From Hyphomicrobiales bacterium (GTDB lineage: Bacteria > Pseudomonadota > Alphaproteobacteria > Rhizobiales > Rhizobiaceae): 64,000 nt of DNA. The stretch is taken from NCBI GenBank assembly GCA_900472625.1, contig UCIT01000070.1:25417-89416 (forward strand), read 5' to 3'. The stretch's first letter is position 1, and every line of letters begins with the position of its first letter. Both the position numbers and the translations under genes were made by a program. Shown here piece after piece: positions 26,485-34,907 of this stretch. The notes under the pieces are model-generated. The model saw only the letters and a list, made by a program, of their open reading frames with translations. It ran no database searches and was not told the DNA's origin.

Positions 26485-27355
26485 TTTGCGCTCCTCTCTC
26501 GCTGGAACCGCGGATCCAAAGCGCCAGCATCGTCATTGCTGCGGCTGCGTAAATAGTGCCGGCTGGGATCCACATGATCATGCCGGCCAATTGCTGATCT
26601 TCCAAAGGAGTGAGCCCCCAGGCAGACGCGGTTTGTGTCTGAGCGATGTAGAGCAGCCGCGGCGCAAGCGCCATTAAGGTCCCGAGGATGCTGGTGTGCA
26701 CCATCGTCACAAACAGGTGCCAGGCAGCGACGCCATGGTTGCTTTTCCAGACGACCGCCCACCAGAACAGGATTGCCGTTGCGAAAAAACTGAGGTGCTG
26801 GAGGCGATGCATAGCAGTGTTGGTTACCGCCGCATCGAACAGAAAAGGCAGGTGCCAGCCCCAGATGGCGACGCCGTGAATGACGGTGGCGTTCGTCGCT
26901 CCCGTGGTCCAGTCCCATGACCGCCGGATGAGAGGAGTTCGCATGGCAGCGCCTAAGCCACGACGTGCTCGTTTTGGCAGACCCCACAGAAGGAGACCGA
27001 CCGGGCGCGCAAGCACGATCAAAGGCGCCGAGACGGCCATGACGATCTCGTGTTCGATCATATGAAAGGTAAAAAGGTGCTCTCCGAGCCAATGCAGCGG
27101 CGAGATGAGAGCCCCTGCCAAAGTGAGCATCCCGCCGCAGAAGAACAGGTCTTGCCAGCGCAGTGGACCGGAGCGCAGTATCCGGCGCGAAAGCCTAATG
27201 CGTCCTGCGACATAGAATAGACTGATCAAGGCGATCGGTAGCACGATCCACGGATCGAACGTCCAGCTCAAGGTCGCCGCGTGATCATCGTCACCATGCG
27301 CCGTCGCCGGTACGGCTATAGTTAGAAAGATCAGGGTGCAGATCAGCGCTGACAT
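26477..27355 (-). CDS. ctaG: caa3-type oxidase assembly protein (CtaG family)
   Basis: A 292-residue polytopic protein with a cleavable-looking N-terminus and about seven membrane segments. HWLGEHLFTFHMIEHEIVM and the later histidines (HGVAIWGWHLP, MHRLQHLSFF) are hallmarks of the caa3_CtaG family, thought to help insert copper into cytochrome oxidase. It overlaps the genes on both sides. Confidence 0.88.
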   Translation of the reverse strand: MSALICTLIFLTIAVPATAHGDDDHAATLSWTFDPWIVLPIALISLFYVAGRIRLSRRILRSGPLRWQDLFFCGGMLTLAGALISPLHWLGEHLFTFHMIEHEIVMAVSAPLIVLARPVGLLLWGLPKRARRGLGAAMRTPLIRRSWDWTTGATNATVIHGVAIWGWHLPFLFDAAVTNTAMHRLQHLSFFATAILFWWAVVWKSNHGVAAWHLFVTMVHTSILGTLMALAPRLLYIAQTQTASAWGLTPLEDQQLAGMIMWIPAGTIYAAAAMTMLALWIRGSSERGAQNA

Positions 27356-27651
27356 GGGTCCAGCAGCATTGACGCCGCCCCCTGCAATACTAACGCAAAG
27401 ACAAAGGCGGAGGCGTTCAGAAACCCCGCATCGATGACAAACCGCTCAGTCCGGCCGACGGGTCTTGGCGCGAGACGAGAGGCAGCAGCTCCTGCAATCG
27501 AAACCAACAAGAGGGCCGGGCAAAGGGCGGGTGTCCAAACCAACTGTCGACGGCAATCGATATACGGGGTGATCTGCCCAAGCTGCGTCCCCACGGCCCA
27601 GGCCAGCGGCGGCACGACAAGTCCGGCATATCGCATCCAGGTTCTGGTCAT
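27343..27651 (-). CDS. small membrane protein of the oxidase operon, 102 aa
   Basis: Three hydrophobic segments (YAGLVVPPLAWAVGTQLG, CPALLLVSIAGAAASRL, ASAFVFALVLQGAASML). Family not recognised; position between subunit III and CtaG suggests a subunit IV-like or assembly role. The ATG at 27651 overlaps the subunit III stop as ATGA. Confidence 0.75.
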   Translation of the reverse strand: MTRTWMRYAGLVVPPLAWAVGTQLGQITPYIDCRRQLVWTPALCPALLLVSIAGAAASRLAPRPVGRTERFVIDAGFLNASAFVFALVLQGAASMLLDPCQR

Positions 27652-28250
27652 AGGCGCGGTACCCAGTAGAGGCAAATGTACATTGGCAACCAGGCCGCCA
27701 CCACGAAGTTCCAGTACATCGCATTGTCGCTGACATCCCCGTAACGCCGAGGATTGTCGCCATGCCTGGAAAACATCAGGCACGTCAGCACCACCGTATC
27801 AATCAGGTCGGTTATGATATGGGTAGTGTGCAGTCCAAGCATCACCCACACGATTGAACCGTAGGCATTCTGGTCCCATGAGATGTGCATCGCCGGAAAT
27901 TCGAAGATACGAACGATCAGAGGCGCAACGCCGAGCAGCGACATGATGACCAGGCCGATGCGCACCTTCGCCAAATTCTGCTGACGTGTCCAGCGGGCAA
28001 TCAGGACGTTGGGGAGCAGGCTGGCAATCAGCAATGCCGTCAAGGCCGTTCCAGGCAGCAGATCGGGGGGCGGTGCATTCAACGGCCAGTGCGGTGCCAG
28101 GCTCATGAGGTAGAGGTAAACAACGATCGAAAGCGCAAAGCCGGTGCCCTCGATCAGCATGAAGGCGAGCGTTCCCCACCAGGTCAGGCTTGCGGTGCCA
28201 AGGCCATGCGCGGGAAGTTTTGACAGATTGAGTACGACGGAGTGTTTCAT
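27648..28250 (-). CDS. ctaE: cytochrome c oxidase subunit III
   Basis: A 200-residue, five-segment subunit III (WWGTLAFMLIEGTGFALSIVVY, VWVMLGLHTTHIITDLIDT, YWNFVVAAWLPMYICLYW). HxxH in LGLHTTH is typical. ATGA overlap with ctaD. Confidence 0.9.
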   Translation of the reverse strand: MKHSVVLNLSKLPAHGLGTASLTWWGTLAFMLIEGTGFALSIVVYLYLMSLAPHWPLNAPPPDLLPGTALTALLIASLLPNVLIARWTRQQNLAKVRIGLVIMSLLGVAPLIVRIFEFPAMHISWDQNAYGSIVWVMLGLHTTHIITDLIDTVVLTCLMFSRHGDNPRRYGDVSDNAMYWNFVVAAWLPMYICLYWVPRL

Positions 28251-30160
28251 GCGTCGTCCTCCGGAGTGCCTTTTGGCCAGAACCATCCGATTAGGGCAAT
28301 CGAGACAGGGATCGATCCCCAGACGACTGCCCAGGGCGTGAAGATCGACCAGATCAGCAGCACCGTGGTTGCAAGTGCCGACCAGAGCGGCCAGATCGAA
28401 TTTCCAGGTGACGACTCGCGTGCCTCCGGAAGCGCTTCGACGACGCTGCTGACGATCAGCTCACGGCGGTCGACTGACAGGCCGGAAGCAACGGGAAGCG
28501 TTTCGGGATTATTGAACAAAGGTTCCAGGCTGCCGACGACTGGCAATCGCGCGAAATTATAGGGCGGCGGTGGTGACGAGGTCGCCCATTCGAGTGTCGA
28601 CGCCTCCCAAGGATTGGCCGGCGCCGCCGTACCTGAGACGGCGCTACGGATGGCATCGATAAAAAACAGCAGGAAACCCGCCGCAAGGATCACGGCACTC
28701 AGACTGACAAACATGTTCAAGCCGGACCACGGCATTTCCGGCTGATACGTGTAGATGCGGCGCGGCATGCCTTGGAGCCCGAGAATATGCATGGGAAAGA
28801 AGGTCAGGTTGAAGCCGGTAAAGATCAGCCCAAACGCCCAGCGGCCGAGCGTCTCGCTCATCATTCGGCCGGTGATCTTCGGGAACCAGTAATAGATCGC
28901 CCCGAGCAGCGGAAAGACCGCGCCGCCCACCAGAACGTAATGGAAGTGAGCAACCACGAAATAGGTGTCGTGAACCTGGGTGTCGAACGGCACGGAGGCC
29001 ACCATGACCCCAGTCATCCCGCCGATGACGAATATCACCATGAAGCCGATGACGAACAGGAACGGCGTCTTGAACACCGGTCTGCCGGCCCACATCGTCG
29101 CCAGCCAGCAGAATATTTGCAGACCAGCAGGAATGGCGATCGCCATGCTCGACGCCGTGAAGAAGCTTTCGCCCAGACGCGGAAGCCCGGCGACGAACAT
29201 GTGATGGACCCACAGCCCGAAAGCCAGGACCCCTGTCGCGATCAAAGCCATCACCATGGCAAGGTAGCCGAAGACGGGGCGTCGCGTGAAGGTCGCGACG
29301 ATCGTCGAGACCATGCCGACGGCCGGCAGGAAGATGATGTAGACCTCCGGGTGGCCGAAGAACCAGAACAGGTGCTGCCACAGCAATACGTCGCCGCCTT
29401 CCGCAGGATTGAAGAAGTGCGTGCCGACAAGCCGGTCGAGGATCAGCGCCGAGCTGGCGATCATGATTGCCGGCATCGCCATGATGATGAGAAACGATGT
29501 GACGAGCATCGACCAAACGAATAGCGGGATGCGGTCGAGCGACATGCCGGGCGCGCGTTGCTTGAACACGGTGACGACGATCTCAACGGCGACGGCGAGC
29601 GCCGAGACTTCGGTAAAGGTGATCATCTGCGCCCAGATATCGGCGCGTTTTCCCGCGGCATATTGCGGTCCCGCCAGCGGCACATAGGCAAACCAGCCGA
29701 CGTCAGGGCCCGTATCCACCGCGAATGCGATCCACAACAGCAGCCCGCCGGCGAGATACATCCAGTAGGAGAAGGCGTTGAGGCGCGGGAAGGCGATATT
29801 GCGAGTGCCAACCATCAGCGGCACGAGATAGACCGCCATCGCCTCCATGACTGGCACGGCAAACAGAAACATCATGTTCGTGCCGTGCATGGTGAAAATC
29901 TGATTATAACGATCGGGGCCAATGAACCGGGCTTCAGGCTGGGAGAGCTGCAACCGCATCGCCATCGCCAGAATCCCACCGAGCGCCAGAAACACGAAGG
30001 CCGTCACGATGTAGCGGCGGCCGATGATCTTGTGATCGACGGTGGAAAGCGCGCCCCACAAGCCCGCAGGTGTCGACCAGGTCTGTGAGAGACGGCGGTC
30101 GAGTTCCATCTCGTCTAATCCCCTATCGCGCAAATCCTCTCCCTCATGCCTGGTGGTCAT
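28247..30160 (-). CDS. ctaD: cytochrome c oxidase subunit I (caa3 type)
   Basis: The 637-residue catalytic subunit reduces oxygen and pumps protons. Low-spin haem ligand in TMHGTNMMFLF; Cu-B and tyrosine region in WFFGHPEVYIIFLP; HH pair in GLWVHHMFVAG; haem ligands in VAHFHYVLVGG. The C-terminal extension past about residue 520 includes WEASTLEWATSSPPPPYNF as in bacterial aa3 enzymes. ATGA overlaps with both neighbours. Confidence 0.95.
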   Translation of the reverse strand: MTTRHEGEDLRDRGLDEMELDRRLSQTWSTPAGLWGALSTVDHKIIGRRYIVTAFVFLALGGILAMAMRLQLSQPEARFIGPDRYNQIFTMHGTNMMFLFAVPVMEAMAVYLVPLMVGTRNIAFPRLNAFSYWMYLAGGLLLWIAFAVDTGPDVGWFAYVPLAGPQYAAGKRADIWAQMITFTEVSALAVAVEIVVTVFKQRAPGMSLDRIPLFVWSMLVTSFLIIMAMPAIMIASSALILDRLVGTHFFNPAEGGDVLLWQHLFWFFGHPEVYIIFLPAVGMVSTIVATFTRRPVFGYLAMVMALIATGVLAFGLWVHHMFVAGLPRLGESFFTASSMAIAIPAGLQIFCWLATMWAGRPVFKTPFLFVIGFMVIFVIGGMTGVMVASVPFDTQVHDTYFVVAHFHYVLVGGAVFPLLGAIYYWFPKITGRMMSETLGRWAFGLIFTGFNLTFFPMHILGLQGMPRRIYTYQPEMPWSGLNMFVSLSAVILAAGFLLFFIDAIRSAVSGTAAPANPWEASTLEWATSSPPPPYNFARLPVVGSLEPLFNNPETLPVASGLSVDRRELIVSSVVEALPEARESSPGNSIWPLWSALATTVLLIWSIFTPWAVVWGSIPVSIALIGWFWPKGTPEDDA

Positions 30161-31146
30161 TTGAGGCTCTCCATATAAGCGGAGATATTGCGGAGCTCCA
30201 CGCTGTTAAGCGGAACCATTGGCATGTTGTTGCCCGGCTTGAGGGTCTGCGGATCGGCAATCCACGCCGCAAGCGACCCGCGTGTGGTTTCGAGAAGGCC
30301 GGCCGCGATCGTCTGACGGCTGCCGACATGGGTGAGATCAGGGCCGGTCGTCCCTGTGGCCGGTGTTCCCCGAACCGTATGGCAAGCAGCACACGGCTTT
30401 GATAGGAAGACAATCTTCCCAGCAGCGGCGTCTTGGTCGGTCGGTATCGCTTCATTCTCGCGTTGTGCCGCAATCCAGCGTTGATAGTCCGCAGGTTCAT
30501 CGGCGATCACCATCATCGCCATATGGGTATGCTGGAGCCCGCAAAATTCGGCGCACTGGCCGCGATAGATGCCGGGCCGTTCCGCTCGCAGAAGAAGACT
30601 GTTGCTACGCCCGGGCACGAGATCCTGTTTACCGGCAAGGCTCGGCACCCAGAACGAGTGCACGACATCCGCACTTTCGAGCTGGATCCGGACATCCTGA
30701 CCGACCGGGATATGGATTTCGTTGGCAGTCTGGAAGCTGAGCACCGGATCGGGGTCGGCATAGATGACCTGCCACCACCATTGTTGTGCCCTGACGGTGA
30801 TCGTCAGTGCTGCGTTTTCCGGCAGGCCGATGCCGCGTGTGGTGTAAAAGCTTGCGATCGTCAGACCCGCGATAATGATAACCGTCGCGGCAACAGCGCT
30901 GCCAACGATCATCGTCAAAGACCGCTCGCCGGGCTGGCTGCTGTCGCTGGACCGTTTCCGCAGCAGTGCCCACCCGAGCACGATCATGACCAGGAGCCAG
31001 ACGACCGTGCAGACGATGGTTATGCCGATGATCAAATGCTCGATATGGATGGCGGGGGCGCCCTGGGGATCCAGAGCCGCCTGGTTGCCGCTGCAGCCAG
31101 CGACAGCAGAAATGATCGACAGCAGAAGGACGCGGCCAGTTCTCAA
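30157..31146 (-). CDS. ctaC: cytochrome c oxidase subunit II with fused cytochrome c
   Basis: A 329-residue subunit II: lipoprotein-like leader (ISAVAGCSGN), two membrane segments, Cu-A site in GQCAEFCGLQHTHMAM, and a C-terminal cytochrome c domain with CAACH. The fused haem domain defines the caa3 class. Overlaps the upstream cytochrome gene and ctaD by four bases each. Confidence 0.93.
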   Translation of the reverse strand: MRTGRVLLLSIISAVAGCSGNQAALDPQGAPAIHIEHLIIGITIVCTVVWLLVMIVLGWALLRKRSSDSSQPGERSLTMIVGSAVAATVIIIAGLTIASFYTTRGIGLPENAALTITVRAQQWWWQVIYADPDPVLSFQTANEIHIPVGQDVRIQLESADVVHSFWVPSLAGKQDLVPGRSNSLLLRAERPGIYRGQCAEFCGLQHTHMAMMVIADEPADYQRWIAAQRENEAIPTDQDAAAGKIVFLSKPCAACHTVRGTPATGTTGPDLTHVGSRQTIAAGLLETTRGSLAAWIADPQTLKPGNNMPMVPLNSVELRNISAYMESLK

Positions 31147-31742
31147 GGGGAGGGCCCCTGGTCTGGATGGGCGCCGACCGGTCCTTCATTGAACAGGATC
31201 TTCGCTGGCGCCCGGTTTTCGGCCGGTCGCGTGTAGCGGTCGTCCCTGCGACCCGTCGCCGCCACTTTGGCCGAATAAGCGCCGATGGTCTGGACATAGC
31301 CGGCCAACTGCCAGATCTGCTCGATCGTCATCTGGTCACGAAAGGCCGGCATGCCGTGCGGGCGACCGTCGCGGATCGACGCGACAATCGACACCGTCTC
31401 CGGACCATACAGCCACCAACCGTCGAGGAAGGAAGGCCCTACGTTTCCGCGCCCGTCGCCGTGGCACGACTGGCAGCCGAACCAGGTATAGAGGCGCTGG
31501 CCCTGGCTGAGATTATATGCGTCGCTTTCGTAAGGTTTGCCCTCAGCAAAATAACTCTCGGGCGGGGCACCGCTGATGCCATCGGACATCAGCCGGAACC
31601 GGTCGAGATCGGCGACGACGGGTGGATCGGTCCTGAGTTCCCGCGGCTCCCGGGCCCAGCCGAGAAACGCGGCTCCCGCGACCACCAGCAGACAGGTTGC
31701 CAGAATCGACCACCTTGTGTCGTTGATGCTCCCGAACGTCAT
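31143..31742 (-). CDS. c-type cytochrome, 199 aa
   Basis: Membrane-anchored (SILATCLLVVAGAAFLGW) monohaem cytochrome with CQSCH at about residue 92 and GMPAFRDQMT as likely axial methionine region. It sits between the molybdoenzyme gene and ctaC, the place expected for a link between them. Ends in ATGA overlap with ctaC. Confidence 0.88.
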   Translation of the reverse strand: MTFGSINDTRWSILATCLLVVAGAAFLGWAREPRELRTDPPVVADLDRFRLMSDGISGAPPESYFAEGKPYESDAYNLSQGQRLYTWFGCQSCHGDGRGNVGPSFLDGWWLYGPETVSIVASIRDGRPHGMPAFRDQMTIEQIWQLAGYVQTIGAYSAKVAATGRRDDRYTRPAENRAPAKILFNEGPVGAHPDQGPSP

Positions 31743-31762
31743 GTGTTCACCCGGCTGCCCCC

Positions 31763-34155
31763 TCAGTCATGTGGAATTTGTGAGGATCGGCTCAGACGCA
31801 CCGGAAGGAGTTTGTAGGAAGGCGTTTTCGATTTCGGATCATGGTGAGCCAGCGGAAAGAGCGGGTTCGTCTCAGGATAATACGCGCCGCAAGATCCCTT
31901 GGGAATATCGTAAGCAACGATTCTCAACGCTGTCACTGTCCGAACCATGTTTGCATCGATCGCAGTGGTCAGACTGACACTGTCGCTTTCCTTGAAACCC
32001 AAGCGACGGATATCCTCCGGGTTCATGAAGACCACCTTGCGAGTGCCTTCCACACCGCGAAAGCGGTCGCTATACCCGTAGATCGTGGTATTGAACTGGT
32101 CGTTAGATCGCAGGGTCGCCAGGTGGAGGACGTCAGTGTTCTGCGCCGTCGAAAATTCCGGAAAGAGTTTTTCCGGCGTCAGGAAATTCGCCTTGCCGCT
32201 CTTCGTCACCCACTTGCGTTCGCGCGCCGGCAGCGGCCTGACAAAGCCTCCCGGCGTAAACAGCCGTTTGTTGAAATCCTTGAACGTCTCCGGGTAGGTT
32301 TGTTCGATCGCATCGCGGATCTCAGCATAGTTTCCGACCCAGCTGTCCCAGGGAACCTTGGTTTTGCCAAGTGTGGCCTTGGCAATGCCGGCGACGATTG
32401 CCGGCTCCGAAAGGAGCTCCGGCTTGCCGGTTTCGTCTTGCCGCGCGAGCCATGGAAATGCGCGATGGAACTTTCCATCGACACGGCCTGCGGACCGCTC
32501 GCCTGCTCGTCGAGTTCGATGCGACCGAGACAAGGCAGCAGGTAGGCAACCTCGCCATGAACGACATGGCTGCGATTGAGTTTGGTGGCGATCTGGACGC
32601 TCAGCCTCAGCTTGCGCCATCCATTTTCCATGGCAGTCGTGTCGGGGACGGCTCTCAGGAAGTTGCCGCCGAGACTGATGAAGGCACGTGATTGGCCGCT
32701 CATGATGGCCTCACAGGTCTCTACCGTCGAGCGGCCCGTCCACCGCGGCGGTTCGAAGGCGTAGAGTTCAGAGAGCTTATCCAGCGGCGCTAAGCCCGGT
32801 TTCTCGGTAATGCCGACGGTCCGCTGTCCCTGAACGTTGGAGTGACCGCGGACGGCACAGATGTTGGCGCCCGGTTTGCCGATATTGCCGCGCAACAGTG
32901 CCAGATTGCAGACCATATGAACGTTCTGGACGCCCATGAGCTGTTGCGTCAGGCCCATGCCGTACACCATCATGACAGCATCGGATTTGGCGTAGATCGC
33001 CGCGGCCTGCGTCATCTGATCCCGGCTGAGGCCTGACACTCGCTCCAGTTCCTCCCATTGGTGGCCGCGTGCGGCGTCGGCGAATGCCTCGAAGCCGGTG
33101 GTATGCTCTTTGATGAAGTCATGGTCGAGAACATGCTTCTTGTCTGCGGCAATCGATGCCGCAAATGCAACCATCGCAGCATTGTCCGGATCTTTTGGGA
33201 TCCCGTCGTCACCGGCGACACGGCTTTGATGAGAAGCTTTCAAGGCATCCTCGGCTTCGATCAGCGCCTTGCAGACCCCAAACAGCGCGGCGATATCCCC
33301 GCCGTTGTTCACTTGGTAATATTCGGAGGAAATCTTCGTTTCCTTGCCGGTCAACATCTCCGCCGGCGACTGCGGATTGACGAAGCGCTCAAGGCCGCGT
33401 TCGCGCAACAGATTGAAGGTGACGATCTTGACGCCACGATCGACAGCATCCTGGAGATCGTGCAGCAGGCGCGGCGACGACGTCCCAACATTCTGCGCGA
33501 TGTAGAAGATGCAGTCGGTATTTTGAAAGTCCGACAGGACGGCCGTTCCGACAGAGGCCCCAATGCTTTCGGGAAGAGCGAGCGAGGAGCTCTCGTGACA
33601 CATGTTGGAGCTGTCGGGCATGTTATTGCTGCCGTACATGCGAGCGAAGAGTTGATACATGTAACTTGTTTCGAGCGATGCCCGGCCCGACGTGTAGAAA
33701 TCCACCTGATGCGGGTCAAGAGCGCGTAGTTCTCGACCGATTTCTTCGAACGCTTGGGCCCAGGTCACCGGAACATATTTATCGGTCGCTGCGTCCCAGC
33801 GCATTGGATGCGTCAACCGACACTGTTCCTCGAGGTCGTGATCGTCCCAAAGCTCCAGTTCGGAAACCGGATACATGTCGAAGAATGCCCGATTGGCCCG
33901 TTTTGATGTGATCTCCCAGGCTGTTGCTTTTGCGCCGTTTTCGCAAAATTCGAGCGGATGGGTTTTCGCAGGCTTCGCCCAGGCGCAACTGACGCACATA
34001 TAGCCTTCCGGCTTGTTCTGCGTCCAGAGGAGCTTCGGTCCACGCAACGCCACATGCTCTTTCAGGGTGATCTCAGCGACGGATTTTGCAGAACCCCATC
34101 CGCCCGCCGGGCCGGGATAGGGCTTTACTTTGGGAGAGCGTGTTTTCGACGTCAT
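31763..34155 (-). pseudogene. YdeP/FdhF-family molybdopterin oxidoreductase, frameshifted
   Basis: The frame from ATG 34155 (GAGGG upstream) encodes about 580 residues of a molybdopterin-bisPGD enzyme of the YdeP type (CVSCAWAKPAKTHPLEFCENG for the cluster region, SSNMCHESS, GMGLTQQLMGVQN, CAVRGHSNVQGQRT). Near 32418-32424, inside HGSRGKTKPAS, the frame breaks; one added C gives PELLSEPAIVAGIAKATLG and the rest of the enzyme to 31763, total about 797 residues, the usual length. A single deletion in a CCC run is enough. Related proteins are called formate dehydrogenase-like, but true activity is generally unproven. First gene of the oxidase operon. Confidence 0.85.
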
Positions 34156-34215
34156 GGATCCCTCAAGCGATACGACGAGGCGAGCCATCTCGGTTGAGGC
34201 TCCTCGGTCACAGTA

Positions 34216-34240
34216 AACCTCCGATGTTGCACGAAGTTCC
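34216..34240 (-). promoter_or_regulatory. EcfG-type promoter motif of the molybdoenzyme-oxidase operon
   Basis: Minus strand GGAAC (34236-34240), 17 bases, GTT (34216-34218), 61 bases before the ATG at 34155. Confidence 0.6.
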
Positions 34241-34269
34241 AACCTTCGCCGGAACGATGCAGCTTCGCG

Positions 34270-34506
34270 TCAGCTATCCTCGACCCTCTCGTTCATATCG
34301 CGCTCGTCAAAATTGATGTCCCAGTCCTCGGTGTATTTGCCCTTGCCCGGCGTTTTCCTGTTGACCGTCGCATCGTCGGAATGGGTTATCACGCGCGGCT
34401 TAGCGCTGCTGACACCGTTGTTGTATCCACCAGCACGGTTGCTTTCCGACTGCCCTCTGGCGTCCTGCTCAATCTGCGCCTTGGACGGTTTGCCATTTTT
34501 TGTCAT
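34270..34506 (-). CDS. small hydrophilic protein, 78 aa
   Basis: A disordered-looking, charged protein (MTKNGKPSKAQIEQDARGQ, KTPGKGKYTEDWDINFDERD) with a good GGAG site. Such small hydrophilic proteins are common in rhizobial stress regions; no function known. Confidence 0.65.
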   Translation of the reverse strand: MTKNGKPSKAQIEQDARGQSESNRAGGYNNGVSSAKPRVITHSDDATVNRKTPGKGKYTEDWDINFDERDMNERVEDS

Positions 34507-34715
34507 GATTGGGCTCCTCGGCGTTCGGACCGGCCGTTTCTCTAACGCCCGGTGGCTTCAAATCGGGAAAGACTGCACGTTCCAATGGCAAGCAATCGGT
34601 CATAAAGAAGCTCTTGGCAATGGACTTGCATGTTTCCTCGAGCTCCGGTGATTGCGCCATTGCCGGTGCGGGCAGGGCAAAAAAAGCAAAGGTAAAGAGT
34701 AGTCGGTTTACGCAC
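34469..34715 (-). pseudogene. small exported protein, frameshifted in a homopolymer
   Basis: A GTG at 34715 with GGAGG upstream opens MRKPTTLYLCFF. The frame then fails at a run of seven T (34679-34685). With six T it reads on as ALPAPAMA-QSPELEETCKSIA, a signal peptide with a clean AMA cleavage site, and continues through MTDCLPLERAVFPDLKPPG to TGA at 34469, overlapping the 78-residue gene. The mature protein would be about 62 residues with two cysteines. Family unknown. Confidence 0.55.
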
Positions 34716-34907
34716 CGTTACTTCCTCCTCTGTCTCTAGCGATGGAGGTAGAGCCGTGGGGCCAAAAGCAAATAGCGGTTGGCTTGCGAGCACTGCTATT
34801 CATCCATCGGTTTCGGCGCATTTGAGACGCATCATTTGCTTACGTGGCGTCGTGGCGTCGTTGGTTCGATCCCCATCAAAGCTGACCGCTAGTTATCCGC
34901 GCGCCCG
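34716..34907. other. intergenic, nothing recognised
   Basis: No supported gene between the GTG start of the exported protein and the stop of the GGDEF-EAL gene. Confidence 0.4.

Noticed and set aside
28644..29524. Long ORFs on both strands (about 250-290 aa) inside ctaD
   Set aside because: Shadow frames of ctaD; their His/Arg/Gly-rich translations lack any domain.
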